From Branchiostoma lanceolatum (Eukaryota > Chordata > Leptocardii > Amphioxiformes > Branchiostomatidae): a stretch of DNA of 64,000 bases. Under the pieces are notes generated by a model, which saw nothing but the letters and a program-made list of their open reading frames with translations, was not told the DNA's origin and ran no database searches. Each line of letters begins with the position of its first letter. The first letter of the stretch is position 1. The DNA is taken from NCBI RefSeq assembly GCF_035083965.1, contig NC_089724.1:16858410-16922409 (forward strand), read 5' to 3'. The translations under genes were made by a program, and so were the position numbers. This document shows positions 51,417-63,150 of this stretch, in pieces.

Positions 51417-54400
51417 CTAGCAACGGAGAGGAGGAAGACCATCACTTGTGGCTGAGGCTACAAGTATGACATAAGGCTACGGATATCGTTCTGACGTGGC
51501 CGATGTATGTTGTGCTCTTCCACGAATCTGAGAAATATACCTTTATCATCCCACTAATTTGGTTGATTACAGAAGTCTGTTGCATCTCCTTTTTCAGCTC
51601 AAAGATCATTCTGTTTGCTGAATGGGGATATCAAGATATGTGGTGTTTGTGCAGAAGTCGTTGCATCTTTGTTCCTGGTTTTGGCACTGAATTTTCGCTA
51701 ACAATCTTAATCGTACATGTAGGGTACTGGCATTTGTTCAGTCTTCAAACTTTGAATGACTGCAGAAGTTAAAAATAATCAAAGAATAAGTAACGAATGA
51801 AGTGGTTCAGGTGAGGACAAAGGCATTTATTACTTCAAAGCACAGAATGTACACTAGCTTCAAGCTGTAGCAAGTTACACTTTTCACTTTTACTAGTTTT
51901 AGCTAATCTGCTACAGAACAAATCTGTAGAGCACCCTCCAGAAAAATGACAGATGATGAAATATTAACTGTTGCTAATATGCAATATTTTGAATCCAGTG
52001 ACTTGGTGACTCTTGCTGAAGTGGCAAAAGGCACCATTACTACTTGACCTTGCACTATGACCTTTGCACCACAACCTTGTTGCACCACGAAATTTGCACA
52101 ATGACCTTGCCCCTGAGTCTGCTTACTACAATGAGAGGGAAAGAACAACGCAGCCTTGTTCCATTTCTCCTCATTAGAAACCTGCGAAGACATCTATGGA
52201 GGGAGAAAGATTGTGATCAGAAGGAACATATTCCGCCCCATCACCAGCGCTCCGTGGAGGTACCCAGACTGACCCTGCAGCAGGTGTAAAAGCATGCAAA
52301 ACACAAAAGACAATGCATAATGGCAGTTATGTAGTGTATGAAGACAGACTGAAATGCTACAAGTTTCTATTCAGTAGTAGTCCCTTATTTATGAGGCTGA
52401 AAAAGACCATGACAACAATAAAGAAAGCATTCAACAGGAAAGATAGAGCAGTATTCATAGTTCCTTTAGATTCTTTGAACTGTACTTAGAATACTGTCAC
52501 CAGGCATCAGAAACAACTGATTTTATCATGCATGAATATTCTCTTATATTTTTAAAAGTAATCAATACAAAACCAACACATTAAAAATTTCATGACCACA
52601 GTATCATTCTGTTGCATCATAACTAAAAATGTAGCTTTTCCCCACAACAAAGACAGTATTTCACTAAGCTTAATAATAAGATTTCTTGGTTCAGCAGGCC
52701 ATTGTTATACTAGTACATTCCGTCAGGAATGAATGTTATTCTTGTTACAAAAAATCTAAGGTTAGAGTTCATCTCGATCTCCAGCATTCTCTGTTACAAA
52801 CTCAGTAGCGGCTATCGGGGTCTCGAATTTCATCTCCTGCAGGAAAGCCTGTAGGTCAAACTTGCCGCGGTGTTTCTGCTGTTCCTGAGTGAGTATTATG
52901 GGATGTGTGGGTGGCTCCAGAAAGAGGAGAAACTGGTAGCGATGGCGGCCCGAGCCTGGGGGCGGGGTGGGGGGTTCATAGGCTGCAGTGTCGAGCCAGG
53001 TGGGAAAAAATGTCAGAAATCACAGACATTCACAGACAATTCACAGACAAGGTTTAGCCTTACAGTCAAGATTTCATAAAAATACATGTAGTAGGTACAA
53101 AACATGTTATGTAATGATGAACCTTGATAAAATCAGGCACTTTATGATCATGATGGATGAAAGTCTTGAATTAAAGCACTCAAGGTGGCACTGAAAAAGA
53201 ATTGAGTGATCACCACCTACACACTAAAGCTGGAGACTGTAAAGATCACAACCTTGACCCCATATGTTGCTAACATGTTCACATTGTATCTATTCAAGTC
53301 TGAACAACACAGCAGGAGAACCATCTGAATAAAGAAGAGGCCATGTATATGTGAGTTTTGGTTTGAAAACAGACTTAGTCCAACTTTCAGGCAGAGACTG
53401 GCCAGCTTCAAACATCCAAACTTTTCTCCTTACCTTTTTTTAAAATTTGATTAAATCTTGTTTCTTAAAAAAGGCTTTTAATTAAAAAGGTAAAGCCTAA
53501 CGGTAGTCCCATGGCCATTTTGAGGCCATAGGGGCAGTGGGATATTATCCACTGTGTGGCATGTCAGAGGATTTGAACCCAGCACCTCTGGGCTCTGGGC
53601 CAAACACCCTAACCATTACACCAACACAATGCTGCTTGTTTTCTTCAGCAGACCTTGATTCTTGAATTTGAGTTTCTTGACAATGTCATCCATGAAATTA
53701 TGTTCAAGTTGCCTTATTTGTTAACAACATTCACTATCAGATTTCCCATCCAAGTAATTTGAATGCTACCACAAATACACATACTTGTCAAGATGTTTCC
53801 AAATCCAGTGGAACCCCAGTCCTTACTCTGTATACCTTTCTGCAAATCATCACCCTGTGGAAGAGACAACAGTGTTGTTACCTCTCCAAGGTAACAAAAG
53901 AAGAAATGTATGAAACAAATCTCCAAGCAGATGTAAGGATCCAGCTCAGTCTTTGTGCCTTACATCTGTTTCTGTAACATTCAATAAAATTATTCTTTTC
54001 TAGGACTAGTTTTTAACAGTTGTGTCTTTGTGCCTTATATCTGTTTCTGTAACATTCAATAAAATTATTCTTTTCTAGAACTAGTTTTTAACAGTTCGCC
54101 GTCTCCTAAATGTTCCAAAAACCAGGCGCAAAACACTGAGAATGAGCTGGGTCCTTACATATGATTGGAAATAAATAAGAAACTTCATGACTGTTCCTTG
54201 ATCTCTTCTAGCAGCTTGTATATCATGCACACCATACACAGTTTGGGTATTTTTATTCTCTTTTCCACTGACATCCACAGTTGCACAATGTTTGTCTGTT
54301 TAATTTTAGTGATACATACTGACAATCTGTACATATTTCTTAAAAACATAACAGAAGTATAAAGGTAGGATCAGTGTCACCCACACAGCCAAAATTGCGC

Positions 54401-55972
54401 AGAACTCAGTATCATGATGCCTTTATCCCATAGCCTGGAGTCCAGCCTTTTTACTTTTGGTCCAGATCTGCTCCCATGGCAACATCGCTACCACGCCAAA
54501 AAGACGTTGGAAGCAGACCAAAGCTAAGAATGCTGGACTCCAGGCTATCTACATGTATCCCAATCCCTAAAAGTTAAACAGTACAAAAATTCACATTTTT
54601 AAAAAAAAGTCTTACCGAGATGAAAGTGACCAGCCAGTGTCGCCAGTACTTCATTTGAGGGTTTTTAGCTGAGGGGGCATCAGGGTCAACCATTGCAAGC
54701 AGGTAGCGGGAGCCCTGCAGGGACAAATAAACAAATTAGTACACAACAAAACACCACCATGACGAGCATAATGATCAGTCAGGGTCTTTTGTTACATTTT
54801 GCAAATCAATCAATAATTTGGATTATAAAGAATTAGACTGATCCATTTACTGAATTTTGTAAATTGGTTTGTATAAATACAATCTTTATTCAATCATTGA
54901 CACAACAAAATTACAGCAACTTTCGTAAGTTCTACTACATCTAAATAATTCTATACATACCTACATACAAACAGATACAAGTGGATACAAATTAAGTAAC
55001 GTACATACAAGTACAGTATACAGTGTGAAAAAACGTTAATCTCATGTTGAGATTAACGTTTTTTCACACTACTGATTCTTTATTAGCTATTACGTGATTT
55101 ATACGTCTAAACAATCTTAGATGTATCTACCTTTTTGTACACAGTAAGGGTTATCTCCTCCTAAAGTGTACTTAGTTACGTTAGTATTGCATTTATTCAT
55201 AGAATGGAATATACTAAACTGTACAAGCATTAAATAGAATCCTAAAAACTTTTTATATGAAGTATCTATCATGTGATGCCACTGACATATTTCACATTTT
55301 GTCAATAGACTTCATGGTAAATCAGCTAAAAAGCACCAAAAATTTGAAGAAAAAAAATAGTTTATACAATTTGGTGATGTGCAGACACAATTATAGACGT
55401 ACTAGTACACTACACTACTACTAGTAGTATGTACAGTCCGAAGTTTTAAATGAACAACTTGTTTCAACTACCAACCCGGATACACCTGTTTACCCACCAA
55501 ACACCTGGCGTGACGTCAGGCAACTTTCACTGCTGCGTTATATAACTATAGTATAGGCAACAAAAACAAATTATGGCCGCGCCACGTCACAATTTTTTTT
55601 TTTTTACTTTCCCTTTTTCAACAATATCAAACTTTGGTCATGGTGTGACGGGAGAGAGTGCATTGTTAGTCTTTGTACAAGATATGTTTTATAATACCAA
55701 GGAGGTTTAATTAATACCTTCTCTGCGTGTTCGTACTTGACGGAGGGGGGCCGACTGTGGAACAACCCCAGTGGGACGTCCTGGCCGCAGAGAACCGGGC
55801 CGTTCATAAAGTCATACTGGACGGTTAGAATTTTGTCTTCTCCTTGGCTGCATACCGCCTGGTCTATCCCTCTCTGATCTTTCAACACGTCTTCTCCTGG
55901 GGTAACGAAGTAAAGCAATGTGACAAAAGTGACAAAACACACGCCCACCGTCAACTTCAACTTCGACGCCAT
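51226..55972 (-). CDS. PEBP4: Secretory PEBP-family protein (PEBP4-like) with two alternative terminal exons
   Basis: Exons on the minus strand are 55718-55972, 54616-54714, 53785-53854, then either 52762-52982 (4A) or 51226-51416 (4B). Totals are 645 nt (214 residues) or 615 nt (204 residues). All junctions are GT-AG and in phase. The N-terminus MASKLKLTVGVCFVTFVTLLYF is a signal peptide or anchor. Exon 2 gives DPDAPS (residues 95-100) and WRHWLV, and exon 4 gives SG-x-HRYQF, the core PEBP ligand-site motifs. Exon 3 gives GDDLQKGIQ, matching the GADLKKG-type segment of vertebrate PEBP4. PEBP4 fits best by its signal peptide, the YQF motif and synteny. PEBP proteins bind phosphatidylethanolamine-like anions; the exact ligand here is unknown. 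It is head to head with NRBF2. Confidence 0.9.
51826..51831 (-). terminator. Candidate polyadenylation signal for the exon 4A transcript
   Basis: The minus strand reads AATAAA here, 930 bases beyond the exon 4A stop codon and 410 bases before exon 4B. Its position fits use of 4A as a true last exon. Confidence 0.45.
52762..52982 (-). other. PEBP4: PEBP4-like alternative terminal exon 4A (ends RDEL)
   Basis: It follows a good acceptor (ctcgacactgcag) and begins with two bases completing a Thr codon. It reads YEPPTPPPGSGRHRYQF, ends TENAGDRDEL and stops. RDEL is a KDEL-type ER-retrieval tail; with the signal peptide it predicts an ER-resident isoform. A minus-strand AATAAA at 51826-51831 lies between this exon and 4B and could end this transcript. 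Confidence 0.8.
53499..53634 (-). repeat. tRNA-derived SINE
   Basis: On the minus strand, TTGGTGTAATGGTTAGGGTG resembles a polymerase III A box region. It is followed about 35 bases later by GGGTTCAAATCC, a B box. Non-tRNA sequence and a short T-rich end (CTTTACCTTTTT) follow. The spacing is that of a tRNA, but the arms do not form a full cloverleaf. It lies in PEBP4-like intron 3. Confidence 0.7.
53641..53720. repeat. Degraded Harbinger-like end
   Basis: AATGTCATCCATGAAATTATGTT then AAGTTGCCTTATTTG resembles the right end of the Harbinger-like copies (GTCATCCATAAAATTTACTTG then CTGTGGCCTTAT), with several mismatches. Only one end is present. Confidence 0.35.
53917..54097. repeat. Short foldback followed by a 75-bp tandem duplication
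   Basis: AATCTCCAAGCAGATGTAAGG pairs with CCTTACATCTG, a minimal member of the foldback family. A 75-bp unit starting GTCTTTGTGCCTTACATCTG is then repeated once (53949-54023 and 54024-54097) with a few substitutions. It is intronic in PEBP4-like. Confidence 0.7.
54430..54548. mobile_element. 119-bp foldback element with TAGCCTGGAGTCC ends
   Basis: ATAGCCTGGAGTCCAGC and GCTGGACTCCAGGCTAT are perfect 17-bp inverted ends. Inner segments (CTTTTTACTTTTGGTC and similar) pair partially. It shares the TAGCCTGG terminus with 2773 and 17187 and is intronic in PEBP4-like. Confidence 0.8.
55022..55070. repeat. Perfect 23-bp inverted repeat with 3-base loop
   Basis: The arms 55022-55044 and 55048-55070 (beginning AGTGTGAAAAAACGTTAATC) are exact reverse complements around TGT. 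It lies in PEBP4-like intron 1. It would be a strong cruciform or RNA hairpin and could be a decayed MITE core. Confidence 0.85.
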
Positions 55973-56483
55973 TTTTACAGCAGTTTTTTCATTCTACTTG
56001 TTCGGTGGGAACAGTCCATAACAAAGTATGGGGATACCATGTTTGATTTGAATTCACAGTGCGTATGAAATTAAAAGTACAAACAATTATATTATAGACC
56101 ATATTAATAAAAACAATAGTAACTAATAATTTCTGGCAAATTTGTGAGATATGATTGACATACAAGAGAAGAAAAGGACGATATAAGATTTGCATTCCCC
56201 CATTAGTAAGTGAACTGTGCTGACGAACAACCTTATGTTCGAGGCTTTTTATATTTAGCGCCTGTTCATTTTCACCATATATATTCAATACTTAACATAT
56301 TTTTTGACATTTATCACATCAAAATAATAATCTAATGAAAAGCTATGGAAAATTCTTGGTCTCATTTCTTATTTTCTTCATATATCATAGAAAGTACGCA
56401 CAACAGAATCAAAGGCACTGACCAAAAGAGCAATGGCCGAACAAAGATGTTATGATGTTACTGTCAACATTTTGTAAAAAGAA
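55973..56483. promoter_or_regulatory. Divergent PEBP4-like/NRBF2 promoter region
   Basis: These 511 bases separate the two oppositely oriented start codons. No gene lies between them. The DNA is AT-rich with no obvious TATA or CpG cluster, so the shared-promoter idea rests on spacing. Confidence 0.45.
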
Positions 56484-59400
56484 ATGTCTGTCGAAGATTC
56501 TTCTCCGTTGAATCTGGTAGGTATACGTTATACTCAAACATTTAGCATATCATCAGGATTGAATACAGTTCAACGTATCATAATTTGTTTGAATTGGTGA
56601 GGAAGAATTACACCCACAACAGTGTAAAAACAGGTGCTTGTGTGGGTGGGTGGGTGGGTGGGTGTAGACTAGTTATAACAAGGGGGAGGGGGAAATCTAT
56701 TCTTGTTTTCTCGTATCGCAATCAGAAGAATTAGCTGACATCAAGTAATTAGAACACATTGGGTTGACTTCACGCTAACATTTAAGACGAACAATCAATC
56801 TTACTTGCCAGACGTTGGTCAAAATTTGTGTATGCGCGATATAGATGAAGGGTGAAAATCGACATGTTCGTATGTTACTATGAGATGACAGCATGTCTAC
56901 ACTTTTCATCTTCATATGTCTACACGACATTTCATGCTATTGTGTGCTTCCATGCTGTCACATTTCTGTGTGTTTTACTTCTCGCAAGTTTTTTCTGACA
57001 TGTTAGACTGTCAGAGATCAGTTGACATTACTTTATTAATAAGAAATTATGTACCTCATGTCACCTGTCACCTGAATGCGATGTAAACCCACTATTGCAT
57101 TATGTCACTGTATAAATGATTTTTGACAGGCTAGCCTGTCAATAGCGGGGTAAGAATCCTTATTGACAGGCTAGCCTGTCAACAGCCTCTGTCATAACTG
57201 AATACCGTCTTCGGGAAGGAATTAATTAAGGCACCAGGCCTGTAGAACCCTGGTCTTCACTCCTGCAGTTCTCACATGTTGTACTATTCTCACTTTCTTG
57301 GTAACCATACCATTGGAAGCTGCTCGGCACAGCTACGCTATGGTGTTAGGCATTAGCTTCTACTGGACAGCATTAATCAGAAAGGGTGGCTGGAAAGATA
57401 GGCAGTCACAAAAAGCCTGGATGCTCAGCAGCCTGGGGCCAGCCCATAGGAATGGTTACCAGGCTATACTACCACCTACTGACTGATAATGTCCCCCAGT
57501 GTGGGATGATACCACCCACGGTTAGATAGATGCCACCCACTCTTGGAAATGATATTACACCCACTGTAGGATGAATGACACCCACCTGTAAGTTGTAAAT
57601 ACAATGTATGTAATGTAAACCGCTGTCAGTCATGATGAAACACACTTTGAACTAGGATAATCATGCCAGTGGTGTTTAGATAGATTTAACCCTCCATGGG
57701 TTAATGTCACTCACTGTTAGATACCATAAATCATGAGACTTGGTGGTTTTATTTTTGCATTTCTTGCAGTGACCTCTCTACTGCAAATTCATGACACTGG
57801 AATGTGTCTAATCATTGCATGACTACTAGCAGTGACTAGTAATGTACTACAGAAGTGTTTCAACCACAAATGTAAAATACAGCAAAATTTCCGTTCCCTC
57901 CTACCGCGAAATGAAACCACCATGAAACTAAGTGAATCTACAGTAGATATAACACAATGTCAGATGAATGTGACCTATTTTTTGATCATCAACATCATGC
58001 CATGGTGTCATCACTCCTGAGGATCTCTAGATCTCCATGACTGACTCCAGTTTTTCCTTGTCTTGCCAATCTTAGCCATATGGGGCCCATGCAGGTGTCT
58101 GATACTGTCACCCGATGTTGGATAAATTGCTAACAACATGTATTTGATACATCATGTTACCCACTGTGAAATAATGTTACCCACTGTATAAGGGTTAACT
58201 TTAATTTTAAGGTATACCAGGGCAGTTAGATGTGGATGACTTTGATTGATTCATTCATTCGTTACTATTATAGTATAGGTTGTACTTAAGATTCTTGTAC
58301 TTTCCTTGTGCACCCAGAGTGCTACGTTGAGGCGTTGAACCTTCTCACTTTGGGGTCCTACACCATATAAAACCCTATAGGCGAAATACTGTGTTCCAGC
58401 TGCTACCTTGACATTCACTAACATGTTGTGCTCCCCCCCCCGCCACCCCCCATAGGCTCACCAGCAGGGTCGCCATGCCGACCGGCTGCTGACTGCCGGC
58501 AGGTACCATGATGCAATAGTCTGTCACGAGAAGGCTGCAGGTAAACTCACCTGTTCTCGTCTTTTATTTGCCTCCCAAGTTATGAGTAAGCATTATCTTC
58601 ACATTGTTTCATGTACTTATTATAACTGGTTCTTCCTCATGTTGTATCAAAGAGGAATGAAATGTTGTTGTATGTATTTCCAGATCACCTGCTGAGAGCG
58701 ATGAAGATGACGTCTGTACCGCAGGTGTGCGCTTCCATTGTGGGAATATGTTCATAGATCGGGATAATTTGATGATTTGTCCTTTTTCATACATCTTGCT
58801 TTTGTCACTCTCTGACAGAAAAAGAATAATAGGGTATGACATTTGACATGTACTGTAAAATTCAATGATATTGGTTGGCCAGGATGTTGGCACTCCTTTT
58901 TCACACATCTTGCCCCATGGATTCTCTGTGACCAGAGGAATACTGTAATAGAATGACAAATACATGGATTTCAATTGTTTGATGTACCTGTTGTCAGGAT
59001 GGTGACATTTGCATACTAGTATGCAGCAAAATCTGTAATTTGTCAACGTGACTCGTTACTTTTGTTGTCAGTCAGTCCTATGCCTTTGATCTATACTGCA
59101 TGACAAACAGTTTGTTTAGGTCGTCCCAAAGAAACATAACTTCTCACTGTAAACATCCTGATTTCTTTGGCTCACAGACGTGACTGTTTGTATGCCACTA
59201 AGTTATTGGAACAGATCACCCTGTAGCCTATAAGCACCGCTGTATTTAAGAATCCTATTTATAAACTTAAGATCATACAGTGTTAGTCAGCGGAACACAT
59301 TACCTTGTAGTCTGTAAACACTAACGTACTTACAAGTCTCACTTGTATATACTGAAGAGGCAGCAAGACAAGTAATGGCATTAATCCTAAGACAGTGGAA

Positions 59401-62400
59401 TACTTAAGGGTCTCGTTGTAAGACTTGAGGAGTGTAAGAAGATGAAAAACTTCCTGGTGCAGGGTGGGCTTACAGGGGAAGAAGAGGCTATACCAACTGG
59501 AAGTGAAGTGGGGAGGGACAGGGCTGTTTATTTGGCACTAATCTGTGAAGCTTTGTTCTATAATCCCTGTTGTTATTTTGGGCTGGGAAATAAATAAATT
59601 ACAGGATCTGCTGTATGCACTAGTGCATGTATCTAAACTTTGTTGCTACCTTAAATATCACATTTGGTTATGATACAATATATTGAAATTCGAATTAAGG
59701 CAACACACTGAAGCCTATCTTATTAATATTACATAGTATAAACAATGTTTTAAAAACTATCTGATGAGGAAACTCCTGCCACAATCACTATATTTCACTG
59801 GCCCCCACAGAATCAATAAGATAGTTATCACAGTGCAGAATTAAGTTTTTTTGTCATCCCACATGTATTCTTTGCTTTACAAACCTGTGTCCACCCACAA
59901 GTCTACAGTGAAGTGCACTCCTGTCGTCGCCTGTCAACACTCGCAGAGGAAGTCCTTCATCATTATCTGTTTACTTACAAGATAATTACATGTGATATCA
60001 ATTAATTATTTCTGCCCATCATTATGTCTAGTCCTGTGGTAACATCCTGTTATTATCCCACATAATATGGCTGGGAACACAACAGACATGACTGTCAATC
60101 AACAGTCTGTCAGATGACTAATTAACAAGAATCATTTGTTGACATGACCTCTGTGAGAGACTGTGTGAATCCCTGTTAAAGCATATTCAAGGCTCTAAAT
60201 TGTGCACCCAAAATAGGAGCTGTGCACCTACATGTTATATCTAGGTAGACCCTCTGGCAGTCAATGTAACTGTTGACTGCCAGAGGGTCTACCTAGATAT
60301 TTGTATAGGGTTTAATACACTATTATACACTATTATACAGCATATTCTTGACATTTAGATGTCAGAAGAAATAACATGTTAGCTGTATGTAGAAGCTACA
60401 TGATTAGCTATAGAATTTCAGATTCGAGCTCTGGAGGTTTGCAACTTAAATCTATGCTGTGCACCAAATTTTTCTGGAAAATTAAATTTTTAGGCTAGGT
60501 GCACCAGTGCCCATAATCCCCAAAATTGATTTCAAGCCCTGATATTTTTTGGTTATCTCTTTGGCTGTTCAGTTAACCGACCATTTATTATTTTCCAAAT
60601 GATGGGGACAGCAAGCAGCAGAACACTTGCACAGATTCTTGAACCTTGTTTGCTCTACCAATAATCCCTTTTCTTAATCCTCACCAGCAGATTATGATCT
60701 ATCTCTTATCTGTCAGAGATACTAGCCTTGTCTCAACTGTTTGTTATGAAACTTGTGGGAAAATGATTTGTGATAACCTTCATCCTGACAGACAAGCAGA
60801 TAATGATCTAATCCAAGTTAATGGTTCTAATGAAGTGCCACAAGTCGACATCATCCATGGGGTGATGGCAAGTCAGGATAAACAGGTTGTTTCCCACTAT
60901 GATCAATACTGATCCACAATTACTGTCAATACAGTGAGCTTGTTTATATACCAGACATGCTCTTCACTGATACTTAATTGTCTCTTCAGTGATACCAGAC
61001 TACATGCGGGTTGGGGTTTTGTGCGCGTGAGAAATTTGCGCGTGAAAAACTTGTGCGTGAAAAACTTGTGCGTGAAAAATTTGCGCGTGAAAAAATAAAG
61101 TTCAAGAAATGTGTCAGAAAATGTGCGCCACAAAATTCTTAGTCAGAAAAATGTTACCCCATGATATGATTTTGCATCTGTTTCCTGAATCTTGGGTTTG
61201 AATTTCAGGTCCCTTGGGAATATCTAAGCTGACTCTCAAGGGATTTAAAACCTTTTTGGAGGTTTTAAGCTTCAAACTTGAAATAAGATGACCCACAATG
61301 GAATTAAGTATCTTAATGTTGCATTCTAAAGTTCAAAATGTTGTTCTTTCAATCTTCAAGTGATTTTTAAGTGATTTTCAAATGTCAAGTTTTCACACAC
61401 AAAAAAGTTTGAAATTTGCGTGTGAAAGAATCTGTTTGAGAAGAGATGAAATTAGGCTAATAGAATGGGGAAAAGCTTCAAATAGTTACATTTTACAATA
61501 CAAAACCTTATATAAGTAAGTTGACTGTATTTCTTAAAGATTTAAGTGATTTTCAAATGTTTAGGTTTCAAGCCCCAAAAAGTTTAACTATTCCCAAGGG
61601 ACCTATTCCCAAAGGACTTAAAAATCAAAACTTTTCAAACCATAATTTCAGGTGTCTGATGAAGTGTATCACGAGATCACATTTTCCTGTCCAAGAAAAT
61701 TATACTGCACATTTTCTGACACATTTTTAAAAAGTTATTTTTTCACGCTCAAATTTTCACGCGCAACTTTTTCACGCGCTGAAAACCTGTTCCCCTACAA
61801 GCCATCCAGTTAGGCAAACTGGGATGTTGACAATGTTGCCACTGGCAAGGGACATAAAATTTTTGATCTGACAAAATCTGACTCTGAATAGTGTCTTTCA
61901 AATTGTCTCAAAGACTGTTCTTCACACTCTGTTATAAGAGATTAAGGCTTTGTACAAGTGATGATGATGATGTATTTCGGAAACAAAACTAAATCATCCT
62001 AGACTTCAGGAAAATATTAACCCAGCAAGTTTCATGTTCCAAAAGAATATAATTGTATTTAGCAGTTAAGTGTGAGAGTTACAAATTTGTCTCCCAAACT
62101 TTTCCGTTCCCTTTCCTCCCCAGGCCCTGACGTCCCTCCAGTTACAGCACAAGTTCCACTTCAAGCAGCGGGACATTATCAGGGAGAAGCACCGGAGGGC
62201 AGAGAGTTACAAGAAGTACCTGGAGCAGCGGGAGAAGGAGGCCCAGAAGAAAGCGCAGGCTGCAAAGGAGCTCAAGGAGCTCCGCGATGCCGAGGAGCAG
62301 TTACAGAAGAATCTCGCATCCAACGCAGAGAGAGACAGCGAAGTCGAATCAGAGCCAGATGAAGAAGAAAATGAAACGAACAGCGACGACGAAACTGATC

Positions 62401-62864
62401 AGGGTAGAAGTAACGAAAAAAGCGTCATACATGACGGCGAGCCAGATTCGCTACTTCAGTTTTTAAACAAGGATGGCCGCCGTGACAAATTCAGCAGCAG
62501 CGTCCACGCGGCGACAAAAGCGCCAAAAAACGCCGAGGAGAAAATGGAAGAACTGAAAACAAGTAACCATCAGCTCCAGGACCATGTCTCCTCGCTCCTG
62601 CAGGAACTAGAGAAGACTAAACATGAACTCCACTCTGTCAAGTCCGAAAATAAACAGTTGAGACGTACTGTAGACATCCTCACCACTCAGATAGAGCGAT
62701 ACGTCGCAGAGGATAGGAAGAGGGCGGGGCAGGACCTGTCCGTCAGCATCCGTCCAGCTTTTTCCACAAGCGACTCATTCGATGAGCAGATAAGCCCTCC
62801 GTCTGAGATCCCACCATTGGCCCCGCTTGAGATACCAGACTTTGACTTTGATTCTTTTAAGTGA
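56484..62864 (+). CDS. NRBF2: Nuclear receptor-binding factor 2, autophagy PI3K-complex subunit
   Basis: Four coding exons, 56484-56516, 58456-58540, 58684-58724 and 62124-62864, give 900 nt (299 residues; human about 287). All splice sites are GT-AG and in phase. Exon 1 is MSVEDSSPLNL, parallel to the vertebrate first exon ending GPLNL. Exon 2 starts AHQQGRHADRLL and continues GRYHDAIVCHEKAA, the MIT-like N-terminal domain. Exon 4 has a charged helix (RDIIREKHRRAESYKKYLE), an acidic linker (SEPDEEENETNSDDE), a coiled coil at about residues 194-230 (LQELEKTKHELHSVK) and an acidic Pro-rich end (PPLAPLEIPDFDFDSF). In vertebrates NRBF2 binds ATG14 and VPS15 in the class III PI3K complex and promotes autophagosome formation. 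The tiny first exon is inferred from phase and resemblance. Confidence 0.93.
56640..56665. repeat. (GGTG)n microsatellite in NRBF2 intron 1
   Basis: About six tandem GGTG tetranucleotides, 120 bases downstream of exon 1. Confidence 0.85.
57123..57182. promoter_or_regulatory. Two identical 20-bp palindromes 40 bp apart
   Basis: TTGACAGGCTAGCCTGTCAA is a perfect palindrome. It occurs at 57123-57142 and 57163-57182, exactly 40 bp apart (about four helical turns), in NRBF2 intron 1. This resembles a paired homodimer-binding site, or the two ends of a very short element. No factor is assigned. Confidence 0.45.
58325..58406 (+). repeat. Diverged end of the unit-A repeat family
   Basis: AACCTTCTCACTTTGGGGTC, ATATAAAACCCTATAGGCGA and AATACTGTGTTCCAGCTGC align with the right end of repeat A at 11650-11720 with many substitutions. 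It ends about 50 bases before the NRBF2 exon 2 acceptor. Confidence 0.6.
60237..60300. repeat. Perfect 28-bp inverted repeat with 8-base loop
   Basis: The arms 60237-60264 and 60273-60300 (beginning ATATCTAGGTAGACCCTCTG) are exact complements around TGTAACTG. GTGCACC motifs flank it at 60200-60230 and near 60456 and 60500, so it may be the core of a larger degraded element. NRBF2 intron 3. Confidence 0.85.
61012..61795. repeat. Inverted-repeat element with GCGCGTGAAA ends, copy 2
   Basis: The left side has about five 15-bp units of CGTGAAAAACTTGTG type (61026-61095). The right side has the complementary TTTTCACGCGCAACTTTTTC (61741-61779). Inner inverted segments (TCCCTTGGGAAT against ATTCCCAAGGGA) continue the symmetry. 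It is homologous to 47108-47532 in the opposite orientation and lies in NRBF2 intron 3. The source family is not recognised. Confidence 0.65.
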
Positions 62865-63150
62865 CTAAATGAGAATTGGTTACCGTCAGGTAGAAAAAAA
62901 TTGTTAACTGTAGGTCTCTAGGACCTCTTCCAAGATCTGGCCCACTATTTTAAATCTGTATATTAGCTGTTGTGTCCTTGCCCGAGTGTCATCCTGTTTC
63001 AGTTCCAGGCTCTACCTTCATTTGGTGCTGTTTTGTCCTGCATGTACATGTTTGCATGTATGTTCCCAGGGCCTTCCTGAAAAGTATTGCTAAACTCTAA
63101 GGAAGCCACCCTGGTGAAATAAGACTGAATGAATAAAAGAATGAATATAT
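62865..63150 (+). other. NRBF2 3' UTR with polyadenylation signal
   Basis: AATAAA at 63132-63137 lies 268 bases after the stop codon. It is followed by a moderately GT/T-rich stretch (tcagtgactgtctctttcc). Confidence 0.55.

Noticed and set aside
52170-52290. Possible third alternative terminal exon of the PEBP4-like gene
   Set aside because: A minus-strand acceptor-like ctgctgcag is followed by short open frames, but none contains the HRYQF core or resembles exons 4A and 4B.
53499-53634. tRNA gene
   Set aside because: A- and B-box-like sequences are present, but the stems do not pair into a cloverleaf and the unit continues into non-tRNA sequence, so it is called a SINE.
53917-54097. CRISPR-like direct repeats here and in the minisatellite at 16906
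   Set aside because: Tandem units without unique spacers, in an animal genome with introns.
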